Source: Prochlorococcus sp. AG-409-G20 (GTDB taxonomy: Bacteria > Cyanobacteriota > Cyanobacteriia > PCC-6307 > Cyanobiaceae). From it: a stretch of 64,000 bases of DNA. The notes under the pieces are model-generated. The model made no database searches, was not told the DNA's origin, and worked only from the letters and a program-made list of their open reading frames with translations. The stretch spans positions 89,158 through 153,157 of the forward strand of contig QCJW01000002.1 of the NCBI GenBank assembly GCA_003215775.1, given 5' to 3'. Positions 43,838 to 54,898 of the stretch are shown one piece after another (the stretch's first letter is position 1; every line of letters begins with the position of its first letter). The translations under genes were made by a program, and so were the position numbers.

Positions 43838-44590
43838 TCAACTCATAACCATCCCCCCATCAACTTGCAAAACCTGCCCAGTCATATAAGCCGCAGCTGA
43901 ATCAGCAGCTAAGAAACGGACAACTCCAGCAACCTGATCAGGTGTGCCAAATTGTCCGAGAGGAATTGACGAAAGAATTTGTTCTGCCTCTAGATCTTTT
44001 GTCATATCAGTTGAAATAAATCCAGGCGCAACAGCATTGACCGTTATCCCTCGACTTGCAAACTCCTTTGCAGCACTTCTTGTAAGGCCAATAACCCCTG
44101 CTTTTGAAGCAGCATAATTAGCTTGACCTCCATTTCCCATAAGTCCAACCACAGATGTGATATTGATAATTCTTCCTTTTTTTTGCTTGATCATTGACCT
44201 TGCAACTCCTCGAGTACATAAGAAAACACCGCTCAAATTCAAATCAATAACTGACTTCCAATCTTCCATTTTCATTCTCATAAGCAATCCATCACGGGTA
44301 ATTCCTGCGTTGTTTACCAAAACATCGATCTGCCCACTTTTTTCCAAGATGCTATCCATTAGTTCTTTAACAGCATCTTCTTCAGCAATATTTGCTTTAA
44401 GTGAATAAGCCTTGCCACCGGAAGAGGTTATTAAATGAACAACCTCGTTTGCTTTGTCTGGAGAATTGGAATAGTTCACAACAACTTCAGCTCCTTCCTT
44501 TGCAAGAGTTAAAGCAACAGCTCTGCCAATTCCTCGACTTGCACCAGTAACGAGAACAGTTTGGCCAGAAAGATTTTTGGATGAGGTCAT
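43838..44590 (-). CDS. fabG: 3-oxoacyl-[acyl-carrier-protein] reductase
   Basis: VTGASRGIGRAVALTLAKEGAEVVVNYS, NNAGITRDGLLMRM, YAASKAGVIGLT. Confidence 0.95.
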   Translation of the reverse strand: MTSSKNLSGQTVLVTGASRGIGRAVALTLAKEGAEVVVNYSNSPDKANEVVHLITSSGGKAYSLKANIAEEDAVKELMDSILEKSGQIDVLVNNAGITRDGLLMRMKMEDWKSVIDLNLSGVFLCTRGVARSMIKQKKGRIINITSVVGLMGNGGQANYAASKAGVIGLTRSAAKEFASRGITVNAVAPGFISTDMTKDLEAEQILSSIPLGQFGTPDQVAGVVRFLAADSAAAYMTGQVLQVDGGMVMS

Positions 44591-44674
44591 TTAATTATTA
44601 GATGTAGAAGGATCGTACTAACCAGAACATATACATCTCAAGGAGGCATACTCCTAAATAAGTAGGATTTACTT

Positions 44675-45355
44675 ATGCATCTTTTAATAGCAGCTGCAGG
44701 CAGTGGCCGCAGGATGGGAGCAGATCAAAACAAGTTGTTATTACCTTTATTAGGACGACCAGTTCTGGCATGGACTATTGATGCTGCTCTGAAGGCAGAG
44801 TCAATTACATGGATTGGAATAATTGGTCAACCAAAAGACCAATCCGAAATCATGAAGCTGATAAAAGGAAGCAACAAAGAAGCAATATGGATCAATGGTG
44901 GAGATTCCAGACAAGAGTCAGTTCAAAGAGGGCTTTCAGCATTGCCCAACAAAGCAAATCATGTGCTAATTCATGATGGAGCACGTTGCCTGGTTGAACC
45001 TTCTCTTTTCAACGAATGTGCTGAACTTTTAGCAAAAGGAAACTCAGTTATCGCCGCAACAGCTGTATCAGACACTATCAAGAAAGTAAATCAGAAGGGG
45101 ATGATCATAGATACCCCGAATCGAGATGAACTATGGGCCGCACAAACTCCCCAAGGGTTCTCAGTAAAAGAATTACAACTAGCTCATCTAAAAGCACAGA
45201 AAAATGGTTGGAATGTTACTGACGATGCCTCTTTATTCGAAAAACTTGGACTCCCTGTTCGAATTTTGAGATCGGGTCCTTCAAATATCAAAGTAACTAC
45301 TCCTTTCGACTTAGTTGTAGCAGAAGCAGTGTTATCAACTAGACCAAAGAACTAA
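44675..45355 (+). CDS. ispD: 2-C-methyl-D-erythritol 4-phosphate cytidylyltransferase
   Basis: [45 protein letters not shown]. Confidence 0.95.
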   Translation: MHLLIAAAGSGRRMGADQNKLLLPLLGRPVLAWTIDAALKAESITWIGIIGQPKDQSEIMKLIKGSNKEAIWINGGDSRQESVQRGLSALPNKANHVLIHDGARCLVEPSLFNECAELLAKGNSVIAATAVSDTIKKVNQKGMIIDTPNRDELWAAQTPQGFSVKELQLAHLKAQKNGWNVTDDASLFEKLGLPVRILRSGPSNIKVTTPFDLVVAEAVLSTRPKN

Positions 45356-46238
45356 TAATGCCTTTATTGCCATCTATTTTAATTGGTCTTCCTAAAGGTA
45401 AAGCCGCATTACCTCGACAATGACCTATAGGTAACTTACCTATTACAGGAATGCCTAAATCAAAGCTTCTCTCTTGAAGTACTTGATCAAAACTAAAAGA
45501 ATTTTCTTCAGGCATGTTTTGCTGAGCAACAGAATCTGAGAAGTCTCCAAAACCAATACCAACCAAACCTTGAAGCAAACCAGCTAATCGCCATTGAGTA
45601 AGCATTCGATCTACGCGATATGGTTCTTCACCAATATCTTCCAAAATAAGAATTGCACCGTTTAAATCAGGGAAATATCTAGTTCCAATTAAATGAGTTG
45701 CAACCGTTAGGTTTGCAACTACTAAAGGGCCAGTAGCAACACCTCCTCTCCAGGCCTGTCCATAAAGATCAGGTATTTTCTTCCCAAAGAACAATGCATA
45801 AACCCTTTCCTGACTCCAAGAGGGTTCATCCGCAAGAGAGGTAAGAAGAGGTCCATGAACACACCCATCAAACCCTGCAGAAAGTCTTGCCAAAAGAAGA
45901 GATGAAACATCTGAGTATCCAAGGAACCAACCTTTCTTCCAAAGTTGCTCGTTTTCTAGCAGTCGAGCAGCACCCCATCCCCCACGAGCAAATGCTATTA
46001 AGGCTGCAGCTTTCTTAGGGTTTATATCTGAATTTCTAATATGATCTTGACCAGCAAAATACCCCCAAGATCGTCCCAAAACATTTTGAGAACAACATCT
46101 CAAACCCCATCCTTCAAGCACACTAATCCCGTTAAATAAAGACTCCGAATCATTAATTTCTGAACTAACAGCTGCGACAAGAAATTCATCTCCTCTTTTT
46201 AGAGGTTGAGCAACATTTTGAGCATGCAACGAAACCAT
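45339..46238 (-). CDS. LD-carboxypeptidase (peptidase S66)
   Basis: [53 protein letters not shown]. Confidence 0.88.
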   Translation of the reverse strand: MVSLHAQNVAQPLKRGDEFLVAAVSSEINDSESLFNGISVLEGWGLRCCSQNVLGRSWGYFAGQDHIRNSDINPKKAAALIAFARGGWGAARLLENEQLWKKGWFLGYSDVSSLLLARLSAGFDGCVHGPLLTSLADEPSWSQERVYALFFGKKIPDLYGQAWRGGVATGPLVVANLTVATHLIGTRYFPDLNGAILILEDIGEEPYRVDRMLTQWRLAGLLQGLVGIGFGDFSDSVAQQNMPEENSFSFDQVLQERSFDLGIPVIGKLPIGHCRGNAALPLGRPIKIDGNKGIISSLV

Positions 46239-46246
46239 TTAACTTA

Positions 46247-47137
46247 TCAAATTCGGCCTAACATCAAACTCATCAAAAGCAATCCACCAATCATTACTTG
46301 TTTTTGGAAATGCTTTCCATAAATTGATTTGTCTAAAGTAATACTATTAAGAAAATCGATTTCACGACGCATTGCAATAAGTGCCATAGACCAAATAGGC
46401 CAGAAAGACCAATTAACACCTGCCACAAATGCAGCACTTGCAAAAAACAAGCATGCACATAAATAACTTATAGAAACAGCATATTTAGCCTTTTCTCCCA
46501 AGCTTATAACACTACTATTTAAACCAAGAGCTTGATCATCTTCTTGATCTGCCATTGCATAGACCGTATCAAATCCAAAAGTCCAAAATAATGTGGCCAA
46601 CCAGCAACCCCAGAGTGGCCAACCTCCACCCAAATTCCACTGACTAGATGCCCAAGGAATCAAAACGGCAAACCCCCAGCAGAAGGCCAATATTGCCTGT
46701 GGATAGGCGAACCATCTTTTAGCAGATGGATAAAACATAATCACTATGAATGCTAAGAATGAAAGTCCAAAGCAAAGTCCCCTGGCGGCAACAGGGAGAG
46801 AAAGGACCACAAAAAGACTTATTAGAAGCATACTTATCAACAAATACACTGCTGTTTTTATAGAAACAACTCCTTGAGGTAAAGGCCTCAACCTAGTTCT
46901 TTGAACTTTGCCATCTATTTCTCGATCCCAAAGGTCATTTGCAATGCACCCAGCACCACTGACTGCTAAACCTCCAAGAACAATTAGAAAAATTAGAGAT
47001 AACTCAGGAGGACTTGATGGAGTAAGCCACAAAGACCAACATGCTGGTATCAGAAGTATTAATCGTCCTGCTGGCTTATTCCAGCGAAGTAGTTGAAACA
47101 AGCCATCCGCAAATCTGAATGTTGAAAGTTTTTTCAC
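46247..47137 (-). CDS. 4-hydroxybenzoate polyprenyltransferase-like (UbiA family)
   Basis: NDLWDREIDGKVQRTRLRPLPQG, YAMADQEDDQALGLNSS. Confidence 0.9.
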   Translation of the reverse strand: MKKLSTFRFADGLFQLLRWNKPAGRLILLIPACWSLWLTPSSPPELSLIFLIVLGGLAVSGAGCIANDLWDREIDGKVQRTRLRPLPQGVVSIKTAVYLLISMLLISLFVVLSLPVAARGLCFGLSFLAFIVIMFYPSAKRWFAYPQAILAFCWGFAVLIPWASSQWNLGGGWPLWGCWLATLFWTFGFDTVYAMADQEDDQALGLNSSVISLGEKAKYAVSISYLCACLFFASAAFVAGVNWSFWPIWSMALIAMRREIDFLNSITLDKSIYGKHFQKQVMIGGLLLMSLMLGRI

Positions 47138-47255
47138 TAGATCTAGCTTTTACACAACTTTAGGCATTAACTTAAATATTGACTAAATAATCATGAACAT
47201 ATCCAGTCAATATTGCGAAAGCACAATTGATGGGAGTCAATCAATTTGATAATCA

Positions 47256-48857
47256 ATGCATAACAACAAAACTTCTTACCAAACCTCCGACAAGAATAGG
47301 CCTAGAAACATTGGTGCAATTGACATAGGAACAAATTCTACTCATCTACTTATAACTGCTATAGATCCAATAATAAGTACCTTTAATATAAAAATTGCAG
47401 AAAAAGAAACAACTCGACTAGGCGAAGTCGATCCAGAAACAGGCGAACTAACAGATAATTCAATGTCAAGGGTTTTAGAAACCTTACACCGGTTTAAAGA
47501 GCTTTCAGCCAGTCACCAAGTAGAAGAATTAGTAGTAGCAGCAACTAGCGCTGTAAGGGAAGCACCCAATGGAAACTTTTTTCTTAGTCAAATCAGAGAT
47601 CTAATTGGCCTAGATGTTGAGCTAATAAGTGGGACAGAAGAGGCAAGACTTATCTATCTAGGAGTTCTCTCGGGAATGAAGTTTAGCGAAAGCCCTCATC
47701 TTTTAATTGATATAGGGGGAGGATCAACAGAACTAATACTTGCAGACAGAAAGGACGCACGTGCTCTTACAAGCACAAAAATAGGTGCAGTCCGTCTTCA
47801 AAGAGATCTAATACACCAGACAACCCTCTCAGAAAAAAGAATTGACTTTATAAAAACTTTTATTCAAGGAACACTTGAACCAGCAATTCAAAAAATCGTA
47901 AGAAGAATTAATCCAGGAGAAACACCTTTAATGGTAGCGACCAGTGGCACAGCCTTAGCACTTGGTTCATTAATAGCGAATGAAGAAATAAACCACAAAT
48001 CTCATTTACACGGTTATCTAATCACAAAAGAAAAGCTAGACAAACTTATGAACAAATTAGTGAGAATGACATACGAAGATAGGGTAAAGCTTCCACAATT
48101 AAATGAAAGGCGTGCAGAAATAATTATTCCTGGCGGGCTAATACTTCAAAAATCAATGGAAATGTTCAAAATAAATGAACTATATCTTAGCGAGAGAGCT
48201 CTTAGGGAAGGATTAATTCTTGATTGGATGCTTAGACATGGAATTTGTCAAGATCGCTTTAGCTTTCAAGGAAGTATTAGAAAAAGAACTGTGATACACC
48301 AGGTAAAAAGGTTTGCAGTTGATTCAAATCGTGCACAAGAAGTGGCAAAAAATGCTTTAGATTTTTATGATAAAACATATGGTATTTTACACACTGACAA
48401 TGGAATTGGGAGAGAACTACTATGGGCAGCATCAATGCTTCATAGCTGTGGAAAGCATATAAACATAAGTTCATATCATAAACATTCTTGGTATTTAATA
48501 CGTCATGGAGAATTACTTGGCTATTCACAATCAGAACATCTAATGGTTGCAGCAATAGCGCGTTATCACAGAAAAAGCTTGCCGAAAAAGCGTCATCAAT
48601 CTTGGCAATTAATAACTAATAGGAATCATCGAAAAATCGTTTTAGAAATGTCTTTAATTCTAAGGTTGGCATCTGCTATAGATAAACGTCCTTTGAGCGC
48701 AATAAAGTCTATCAAGATAGAATCACAAACACAAAAACTAAAGGTTTCTTTTATAGCAAAGAACTCTGATCAAAATCTTAATCTTGAGAGATGGTGTTTA
48801 TCAGAATGTTCTTCAACTATCAAGGAAGTTTGCGGCGTTGATTTAGAGGTTTACTAA
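47256..48857 (+). CDS. ppx: Exopolyphosphatase (Ppx/GppA family)
   Basis: IGAIDIGTNSTHLLI, ISGTEEARLIYLGVLSG, LLIDIGGGSTELIL, SERALREGLILDWM. Confidence 0.93.
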   Translation: MHNNKTSYQTSDKNRPRNIGAIDIGTNSTHLLITAIDPIISTFNIKIAEKETTRLGEVDPETGELTDNSMSRVLETLHRFKELSASHQVEELVVAATSAVREAPNGNFFLSQIRDLIGLDVELISGTEEARLIYLGVLSGMKFSESPHLLIDIGGGSTELILADRKDARALTSTKIGAVRLQRDLIHQTTLSEKRIDFIKTFIQGTLEPAIQKIVRRINPGETPLMVATSGTALALGSLIANEEINHKSHLHGYLITKEKLDKLMNKLVRMTYEDRVKLPQLNERRAEIIIPGGLILQKSMEMFKINELYLSERALREGLILDWMLRHGICQDRFSFQGSIRKRTVIHQVKRFAVDSNRAQEVAKNALDFYDKTYGILHTDNGIGRELLWAASMLHSCGKHINISSYHKHSWYLIRHGELLGYSQSEHLMVAAIARYHRKSLPKKRHQSWQLITNRNHRKIVLEMSLILRLASAIDKRPLSAIKSIKIESQTQKLKVSFIAKNSDQNLNLERWCLSECSSTIKEVCGVDLEVY

Positions 48858-48860
48858 TCA

Positions 48861-48879
48861 AATAAAAGTAAGTTTTATT
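48861..48879. terminator. AT-only inverted repeat between convergent ppx and HTH gene
   Basis: AATAAAA-GTAAG-TTTTATT. Confidence 0.4.
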
Positions 48880-49639
48880 AATTATAATAGTCGTTTAGGC
48901 TATACCATTTCAAGATTTTTCTTTTACCCAAAGAAATTGGATCATGGCCTTCTTTCTGTATTTGGATTAAATCTGGACGGGAAGAGTAAACCTCCACTCC
49001 TTCTGCATATTCAAAGCTTAAAGGTTTACGCATCTTCCCTTCAAATATAATTTCTCCAATGGAGTTTCTTATTTTTACTCTTGTTGGCTTTATTGCTATC
49101 AAATCTATTCTTTTGTTAATTATATAACCTTTACTTTCTTCACTAACTTCATAGGATTTATTAAAAAATAAATTGTGCTTTCCACCCAATACATATGCGA
49201 TTATTGAAACAATGATTATTGAAGAAGTAATTGATATAGCTCTGACTGGGTAATCAAAGAGAGTCTTTACTGATACGAAGTTGGTTAATATTGAGGAAGA
49301 ACTATCACTTTTGTTATTTTCCTCGGCAAATATCTGCTTAGCTTTCACTTCATAAGATCTAAACTCGTTCATAAGAAGTAAAGAATCAAGATCCAATTTC
49401 TCGGCAACCCTTCTAATCATTGCCTTTACAAATACTTCCTCAGGCAAAAGATCTATCTCGGCATTCTCTAAAGCTATTAACTGTTCAGCACCAATCTTAA
49501 GAGTCGCGGCTAATTCCTCAACAGACATACCTTTGGATTTCCTTGCCTCGCTCAATACAGAACCAATATTGGCTAGAGGATTGCAATCACTACCTAAAGC
49601 ACCCTGGTCGATCTTGTTATTAGAAGAGGGTGGCGTCAT
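48878..49639 (-). CDS. HTH (XRE) - TM - periplasmic domain protein, RodZ-like
   Basis: LSEARKSKGMSVEELAATLKIGAEQLIALENAEIDLLPEEVFVKAMIRRVAEKLDLD, one TM (ISITSSIIIVSIIAYVLGG). Confidence 0.75.
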   Translation of the reverse strand: MTPPSSNNKIDQGALGSDCNPLANIGSVLSEARKSKGMSVEELAATLKIGAEQLIALENAEIDLLPEEVFVKAMIRRVAEKLDLDSLLLMNEFRSYEVKAKQIFAEENNKSDSSSSILTNFVSVKTLFDYPVRAISITSSIIIVSIIAYVLGGKHNLFFNKSYEVSEESKGYIINKRIDLIAIKPTRVKIRNSIGEIIFEGKMRKPLSFEYAEGVEVYSSRPDLIQIQKEGHDPISLGKRKILKWYSLNDYYN

Positions 49640-49857
49640 CGAATTGATAGCCTAATTCAAGAAATGATATTAGATTATAGGCGAAAAAAATTTTTTGAAT
49701 AATATCAATTACAATAAATCCTGATCGATACAAAACATAGACAACTATCAAATAGTCAAAGAGTAGGTGATCAATTCAACACTAAATGAAAAAACCAACT
49801 AGAGATTAGAACTTTCTAGCAGAAATTCTCTTAGAGGAAGTGCTAAGTCAAAGCAAT

Positions 49858-50622
49858 TTAAGATATATTTTTACTCTTACGGAAAAGATGACTATGATCT
49901 CTTCCATATAGCTTAGAACGTTTATTATTGCTAGCTAATGCAGGACTAATTATATAAAGAGTTGTCCTAAAAAGTCCTCGATCCTTTGTAGAAGAAGCCA
50001 TCTTACTAAGTGGAACTATATTCAACCATTGATCAGGCCAGCTAACCCTATAGCCAATTGCAACAGGAGTATCATCAGGATAGAAATTTAACAATATTCT
50101 TTCAACATCATCTACATGTCTCGCACTTAAATACAAGCAAAGTGACGCACCAAGAGATGCCAATCTTTCTAGTCTCTCTTTCTGAGGCACTTCAGTCCGA
50201 CCTCCTGCTCTACTCAAAACAATAGTTTGGATAGTTCCAGGAATAGTTAATTCTGCATTCAAGGCTGCCGCTGTGGCTTGATAGGCGCTAATACCAGGAA
50301 CAACTTCTACATCTATACCTTCTTCAGCAAGTGCTGAGATCTGCTCTGACAATGCACCATAAAGACAAGGATCTCCATCATGAAGGCGAACTACTTTTTT
50401 ACCTTTATGAAAGCGGTCAACCAATAAGGGAACAATCTCTTCAAGAGTCAAAGAACTTGTTGAAATCTTTTCGCACTTACCAGGAACTAAATCTGCTATT
50501 TCCTGAGATACCAACGAATCAGCCCAAACCAGAACATCAGCGTCCTTGAGTCTTTCGAATGCACGAAGAGAAAGAAGATCTACCGCACCAGGTCCAGCTC
50601 CGACTATTGATATTTTATTCAC
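49858..50622 (-). CDS. cobM: Precorrin-4 C11-methyltransferase
   Basis: ISIVGAGPGAVDLLSLRAFERLKDADVLVWADSLV, VRLHDGDPCLYGALSEQ, VVPGISAYQATAAAL. Confidence 0.9.
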   Translation of the reverse strand: MNKISIVGAGPGAVDLLSLRAFERLKDADVLVWADSLVSQEIADLVPGKCEKISTSSLTLEEIVPLLVDRFHKGKKVVRLHDGDPCLYGALSEQISALAEEGIDVEVVPGISAYQATAAALNAELTIPGTIQTIVLSRAGGRTEVPQKERLERLASLGASLCLYLSARHVDDVERILLNFYPDDTPVAIGYRVSWPDQWLNIVPLSKMASSTKDRGLFRTTLYIISPALASNNKRSKLYGRDHSHLFRKSKNIS

Positions 50623-50624
50623 AA

Positions 50625-51488
50625 TTAATTCTCCTTATCTCGTGAAAAATTAAGAATCTTGGCTTTTCGCCTGTAAATCAAAGCAAGAGCAATACAACCA
50701 ACAACTATCAAAACAAAGCTCATCAGCTGGGCCATTCGTATTCCACCCGAGCAGAGGGGGGGTAAAGCTCCTATGCACAAAGGATCGATTCTTAATTGCT
50801 CAATCCATACCCTTCCCAAACTATAACCAATCAAATAAATGCAGCTCAAAGCTCCAGAAGGCAGATTTATCTTTCCTCTTTTCCCTTGATAGAATAAAAA
50901 TATCAACATAGAAAAAATGAAAATATTCCATAAAGACTCATATAGAAAAGTAGGATGAAAATATTCTGTAGACTGAAATAATTTGGGCCTAAATATATCT
51001 GGGATATAAAGCTTCCAAGGCAAATTACTGGGAAGACCAAATGCCTCATTATTAAAAAAATTCCCCCAACGTCCTATTGCTTGACCCAGAGCAAGTGAAG
51101 GGACAATTACATCAAAAACGTCCCCAAAAGAAACTCTTTTTATTTTACAAACCAAAAATACAGCGCAACAACCTCCAATCAAAGCTCCATGAATAGCTAT
51201 ACCCCCATTCCAAATTGCAAAAGTCTCAAACAAATTATATTTATAATTTCTCCACTCAAAAAGAACATAATAGATTCTTGCTCCCACTACAGCAGCAAGA
51301 ACCAGAATCGGAAGTAAATCATTAATTATATTTGGCTCTAGGCCCCTTTCCTTGGAAAGGCGATTGGAAACATTCAATCCTATAAGTACTGATAGTGCTA
51401 TTAAAACTCCATACCATCTAAATACAATAGGTCCTAATCTCAACAAATCCGGACCAGGAGAACTTAGAGCAAGAAAAACTGCATCCAT
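50625..51488 (-). CDS. lgt: Prolipoprotein diacylglyceryl transferase
   Basis: [43 protein letters not shown]. Confidence 0.95.
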   Translation of the reverse strand: MDAVFLALSSPGPDLLRLGPIVFRWYGVLIALSVLIGLNVSNRLSKERGLEPNIINDLLPILVLAAVVGARIYYVLFEWRNYKYNLFETFAIWNGGIAIHGALIGGCCAVFLVCKIKRVSFGDVFDVIVPSLALGQAIGRWGNFFNNEAFGLPSNLPWKLYIPDIFRPKLFQSTEYFHPTFLYESLWNIFIFSMLIFLFYQGKRGKINLPSGALSCIYLIGYSLGRVWIEQLRIDPLCIGALPPLCSGGIRMAQLMSFVLIVVGCIALALIYRRKAKILNFSRDKEN

Positions 51489-51505
51489 TAAATTTATATT
51501 TTTTA

Positions 51506-52438
51506 CTACATGCCTTCAGCTGCTTGAACTTTCTCTACTTGCTTCTTCTTAAGAACAAGAAGAATTTGAGTGAGAGTTACACCTATAAAGAATGCAAGCA
51601 GACCATATATTCTTGCTGGGCTTTGCAAAACAACTTCCGTATCAAGCTGACCAAAACCACCTACATTTGGATCATTTGTAAGCAAATCGCCTGCATTTAT
51701 AGAATCACCTTCACTAACAATTACCTTAGGGCCTATCGGAATTGATTCGCCAACAGATCTTCCATCTTCAGTCTGGATGTTTATAACAGTAGCCCCACTA
51801 TCTCCTGGCTCTATAGAACTGACTACCCCACTTTCACTTGCTGTAAACAAAGAATTATTGCTCTTTTCCCCAGTTGGATAAACTTGACCCCTACCTCTAT
51901 TACCTCCTACATGAATAGAATATTTACCAAAATGAATATTACTATCAGTTGCAGGATCAGGTGAAAGTATTGGGAAAACTATTTCTCTATTCTGATCGCC
52001 TGGCAAAGGACCAACAATAATTATATTATCCCTTTCTTCACTGTATTCACTGAAGTAAACGCCTTTTGTTTCTTCCTTTATATCATCTGACCATCTTTCT
52101 TGCGGAGCAAGTTTAAAACCATCCGGAAGCATCACCACTGCACCAACTTGAAGTGGAACTTCACTTCCATCTGCGCCAATCTCGGTTGTATTGTTTTTAT
52201 AAGGAATCTTTACTACTGCCTTAAAAACACTATCAGCACTAACAGACTGAGGAACTTCTGCTTGTGTAGTCATCTTTGCCAGATGACAATTAGCACAAAC
52301 TATTTTGCCTGTGGCCTCTCGAGGGTTCTCATAATTCTGTTGAGCCCAGAAAGGATATGCCCAACTTGCTGAAGGGGCAACAACTACCAAAACCCCAACA
52401 AATAAGGAAGCTAAGAAAGAAATCAAAATACGTTGCAT
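51506..52438 (-). CDS. petA: Apocytochrome f
   Basis: [29 protein letters not shown] (CANCH heme site), C-terminal TM. Confidence 0.98.
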   Translation of the reverse strand: MQRILISFLASLFVGVLVVVAPSASWAYPFWAQQNYENPREATGKIVCANCHLAKMTTQAEVPQSVSADSVFKAVVKIPYKNNTTEIGADGSEVPLQVGAVVMLPDGFKLAPQERWSDDIKEETKGVYFSEYSEERDNIIIVGPLPGDQNREIVFPILSPDPATDSNIHFGKYSIHVGGNRGRGQVYPTGEKSNNSLFTASESGVVSSIEPGDSGATVINIQTEDGRSVGESIPIGPKVIVSEGDSINAGDLLTNDPNVGGFGQLDTEVVLQSPARIYGLLAFFIGVTLTQILLVLKKKQVEKVQAAEGM

Positions 52439-52489
52439 CGTGGATTGCTCTAGAAGTGAATAAGGTTTAAGGCCCGAAAGAAGGAGAAA

Positions 52490-53026
52490 CTATGTCCACC
52501 AAGGCTTGTCGCCTGTTCGAAAATCTGTCTCAGTCCACTGACTAACGAAAACATTATCATTCTCAATTTCAATATTTGCTAGAGCAAGTGATAGTGGAGC
52601 AGGCCCTCTAACAACCTTTCCATTGGAATCGTACTGACTGCCATGACAGGGGCAAATAAATTTATTGGCTCCACTATTCCATGGCACTACACAACCCAAA
52701 TGAGTACATATTGCATTAATTCCAAAACTGCCAATTGCATCAGATCCTTCAACGATTAAATAAGTGGGATCTCCCTTAAGTCCCTGGACAAGGCTGCGAT
52801 CGCCAGCCGGGTGAGTTGAAAGCCAACCAGTTGCATTAACAGGATTACCAAGCTCATCTTTTGCAGTAGTTCCTCCTCCTCCTCCTCCTGCTCTTAAAGG
52901 CATGAAGTAATTAGCAACTGGGTACATAGCACCTAGTGCAACTCCCGTAGCAGTACCAAAAGTAAGCAAGTTCATAAACTGCCTTCTACCCATTGAAGGC
53001 ACATCGCTTGAGGTCATTTGCGTCAT
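52490..53026 (-). CDS. petC: Cytochrome b6-f complex Rieske iron-sulfur subunit
   Basis: [11 protein letters not shown] and [25 protein letters not shown]; Tat-like [10 protein letters not shown]-terminus. Confidence 0.98.
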   Translation of the reverse strand: MTQMTSSDVPSMGRRQFMNLLTFGTATGVALGAMYPVANYFMPLRAGGGGGGTTAKDELGNPVNATGWLSTHPAGDRSLVQGLKGDPTYLIVEGSDAIGSFGINAICTHLGCVVPWNSGANKFICPCHGSQYDSNGKVVRGPAPLSLALANIEIENDNVFVSQWTETDFRTGDKPWWT

Positions 53027-53179
53027 GACGGATGTTCAGACAGTTTTGAATCACAACCATTATGGACTGTGAAGGGCCTTCCGTGCTTATCAAGACAGGG
53101 ATCTATTTCAAAGACTAAATTACGATGAAATGAATGACCAACGCCCCAAAATTGCTGCTGGCATCTAGGAGTTGACGTG

Positions 53180-53367
53180 ATGACGGCTTGCTTACGAGAC
53201 AAATTTAGAGCAACTTCTGATTTGAGAATAGTTGTAAAAATGAATCGTATTTAGATGTAAATGATGATGAAGGAACTATAGAAGCAGTGTTGTCTATTAA
53301 TTCAGAAGAAAAGCTTGATCATTTGTCCAATACAATCAATTACTCAAATCAAACCTCTATAAAGTGA
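53180..53367 (+). pseudogene. Decayed ORF between petC and tatC, possibly a C-terminal remnant of an MgtC/SapB-like protein
   Basis: MTACLRDKFRATSDLRIVVKMNRI* (53180-53254) then, in another frame, start-less FENSCKNESYLDVNDDEGTIEAVLSINSEEKLDHLSNTINYSNQTSIK* (53221-53367). Confidence 0.35.
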
Positions 53368-53449
53368 CTAGAGCTTAAAACTATTTACCAAATAACATTT
53401 CAAACGAGGCATTGAATTATCTTCCAAGGCAAAACACACACAAATTAAA

Positions 53450-54145
53450 TTACCTTTGAAATTGATCTGCAAAGGCTACAAGCCCTACTCCCACAAAAAA
53501 AAGTCCAGTAATAGCACTGGTTAACAATGACATTGTTATTGGGTCAGTAGAAGGAGTCAACACAGCACTAGCAAAAGCAGAAAGAATTACTACCCATCTC
53601 CATGAAGAAAGCATTTGATTCCATTTAACTAAACCCAAAACACCTAAAAGCATTTGCAAAACGGGCATCTGAAAAGAAAGTCCCGTAGCAAGCATTAACA
53701 ACAAGACAAAATCTAAATATTTTTCAATCGACCAAAGAGGTTCGACAACATCTGCACCGTAACTAATTAAAAATTTCAAGGCAGCTGGTATCAACGCCCA
53801 CCAAGCAAAAACTATTCCCAATAAGAACAAGATTGCCGATCCAGCAACAGCAGGTGCAATCAAAGTCTTTTCTTTGTCAGTTAAGCCAGGCAAGACAAAA
53901 GCAAGCCCTTGAAAAATAATGAAAGGAAGCGCCAAAGCGAAGCCTGCATATCCTGCAACTTTTATCGAAACAAACAAGAATTCCCCAGGTGCAAGCTGCA
54001 AAAAATGAATTGAACCAGCAGGAACCTCAAGTAAATGAACAAGAGGCTTTACAAACACAATGCATAGAAGCGCACATATAACAATGGCCAAGAGGCTTCT
54101 CAATATTCTTTGCCTCAACTCTTCAATATGGTCTACCAATGGCAT
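53450..54145 (-). CDS. tatC: Twin-arginine translocase subunit TatC
   Basis: MPLVDHIEELRQRILRSL, APGEFLFVSIKVAGYAGFALALPFI, multi-TM. Confidence 0.95.
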   Translation of the reverse strand: MPLVDHIEELRQRILRSLLAIVICALLCIVFVKPLVHLLEVPAGSIHFLQLAPGEFLFVSIKVAGYAGFALALPFIIFQGLAFVLPGLTDKEKTLIAPAVAGSAILFLLGIVFAWWALIPAALKFLISYGADVVEPLWSIEKYLDFVLLLMLATGLSFQMPVLQMLLGVLGLVKWNQMLSSWRWVVILSAFASAVLTPSTDPITMSLLTSAITGLFFVGVGLVAFADQFQR

Positions 54146-54497
54146 TTCTAATCCTTCAGAGCTTTTGCTTGAAGAATCTTTAGTCTTAACTTTTATAGGT
54201 TGAGGAGCTGGGAGGATAGACCCATGCTTTTTATCAGGAATAGTCAGATTACTTTTTGCTCGCTTCTATAAGGCTAAGATCTAACAGGTCAAAACAAGTA
54301 ATTAAACAAACATTACTTATAGCTGTTTAATCAGAACCATTCTAATCAATTAGTGAAAGAAAAAAAATATACGAATAAAGACTTAAAAGTCCTCAAATAT
54401 AAATTATAAATTCAATAAATCATTAAACAATTAATCGAATCAAACAAGTTTTATTAATAAACAATGTTAGCTACATTCTCAAGAAACAATATTGATT

Positions 54498-54752
54498 TCA
54501 TTTTCCTTTAGGGGCAGTTGGGTCAGGGAGAAGAAACGGAGGGCAATCATTAAGTGAAGACGCCCCATAAACCTCATACTCTCGATATCCTCCCATCTTT
54601 CCATTGGTTTTCATTAAGGCACTAATAAATACCAACAATAAGAAAACTGTCGGCGCTCCAATAATTAAAGCACCACCAAATATATATCCAACTAAAAACT
54701 CGGCAAAAGTATGGTTCCCAAGAAAAGCATGAGAGCCTAGAAGAAATTCCAT
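54498..54752 (-). CDS. Small hypothetical membrane protein (84 aa)
   Basis: MEFLLGSHAFLGNHTFAEFLVGYIFGGALIIGAPTVFLLLVFISALMKTNGKMGGYREYEVYGASSLNDCPPFLLPDPTAPKGK. Confidence 0.65.
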   Translation of the reverse strand: MEFLLGSHAFLGNHTFAEFLVGYIFGGALIIGAPTVFLLLVFISALMKTNGKMGGYREYEVYGASSLNDCPPFLLPDPTAPKGK

Positions 54753-54898
54753 TTCAAGTGTGCAACCTTCTTACTGATAATAAAGCATAAGAAACGAATC
54801 TCGCGAAAAGCGTGTATTAGGAAAACGATTCTTTTCCGCCCATTTAAAAATGAGCTAAATAAATGGCGGAAAGCCAAATGTCCAATATCAGCTTGAGA

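Noticed and set aside
47340-47420. Short A/T-rich repetitive-looking stretches, considered as possible CRISPR or direct repeats
   Set aside because: No regularly spaced identical repeats were found anywhere in the window; these are coding sequence.
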